Assembly: GCA_024278755.1 (NCBI GenBank)
Contig: JAJRSO010000002.1
Span: 100,350 to 164,349 of the forward strand
Source: Calditrichota bacterium
GTDB lineage: Bacteria > Calditrichota > Calditrichia > Calditrichales > Calditrichaceae
Direction of reading: 5' to 3'
Length of the DNA: 64,000 bases
Shown here: positions 63,876-64,000 of the stretch, one piece after another
How the letters are laid out: each line of letters begins with the position of its first letter
Position numbering within the stretch: the stretch's first letter is position 1
The notes under the pieces: model-generated
What the model saw: the letters and a program-made list of their open reading frames with translations, nothing else
What the model was told of the DNA's origin: nothing
Databases searched by the model: none
Position numbers and translations under genes: made by a program

Positions 63876-64000
63876 ATGGCAAAACAAAAATTTGATAGAA
63901 GCAAACCGCATGTGAATGTGGGTACCATCGGTCACGTGGATCATGGTAAAACAACCTTAACCGCAGCGATTACACAAGCGCTGGCTAAAAAAGGCGGCGC
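63876..64000 (+). CDS. tuf: Elongation factor Tu, 5' part only
   Basis: The first ~41 codons are visible before the window ends. They encode [20 protein letters not shown], then the P-loop [18 protein letters not shown] precedes the ATG. Co-transcription with the upstream tRNA genes is the usual bacterial arrangement. Confidence 0.98.
   Translation, partial: MAKQKFDRSKPHVNVGTIGHVDHGKTTLTAAITQALAKKGG

Overview
The window is about 64 kb of chromosome from a Gram-negative bacterium. It encodes a TonB-dependent receptor, several outer-membrane barrels, many lipoproteins with clear lipoboxes and sigma-54 response regulators. DUF4249 and DUF4846 proteins, a propeller-type hybrid sensor and E. coli-like promoters (TTGACA/TATAAT with 17-bp spacing) together suggest the FCB superphylum. 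Calditrichota or a neighbouring lineage is my best guess; this is inference from gene content and no search was run. TAG and TAA end intact genes, so the code is standard.

Layout. Positions 1-2700 hold a roadblock/LC7, HAMP-sensor and MglA-like GTPase module, with an in-frame stop in the GTPase. An MFS exporter with an uncertain 5' end follows. A sensor kinase and NtrC-type regulator (4.2-8.7 kb) precede a sigma-54-type promoter, a porin and a LivK-H-M-G-F amino-acid importer (8.9-14.9 kb). Next come a CBS-ACT protein, CstA, and a three-gene unit ending in an ArsA/Get3-like ATPase. A 1436-residue hybrid sensor and RNase HI lead to a TonB receptor, DUF4249 lipoprotein and M14 peptidase block (24.2-30.2 kb).

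From 30.2 to 57.3 kb the sequence is accessory-like and rich in dispersed hairpin repeats. It includes a VapBC-like pair, a TetR-controlled LolCDE/MacB-like export operon, an NCS2 purine permease, a 248-bp MITE with an 18-bp TIR and 10-bp target duplication, an omega-amidase, a POT transporter and a TIGR01777 protein lacking a canonical start. It also holds a DUF4846 protein, a radical-SAM enzyme and a two-component operon. A DUF559 nuclease between two identical 63-bp repeats sits inside that operon, and its regulator carries an in-frame stop. Surface lipoproteins and a barrel follow.

From 57.4 kb the window is housekeeping: tig-clpP-clpX-lon, rpsT on the other strand, tRNA-Thr/Gly/Thr and the start of tuf. 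ClpP has Asn where the catalytic Asp is expected, and ClpX has Asp where the Walker B Glu is expected. The lon leader can form two mutually exclusive hairpins.

The most noteworthy signals are the altered ClpXP residues, the DUF559 repeat unit, the nested MITE, the lon leader, and a set of stop and start-codon anomalies that are either recent decay or assembly error.
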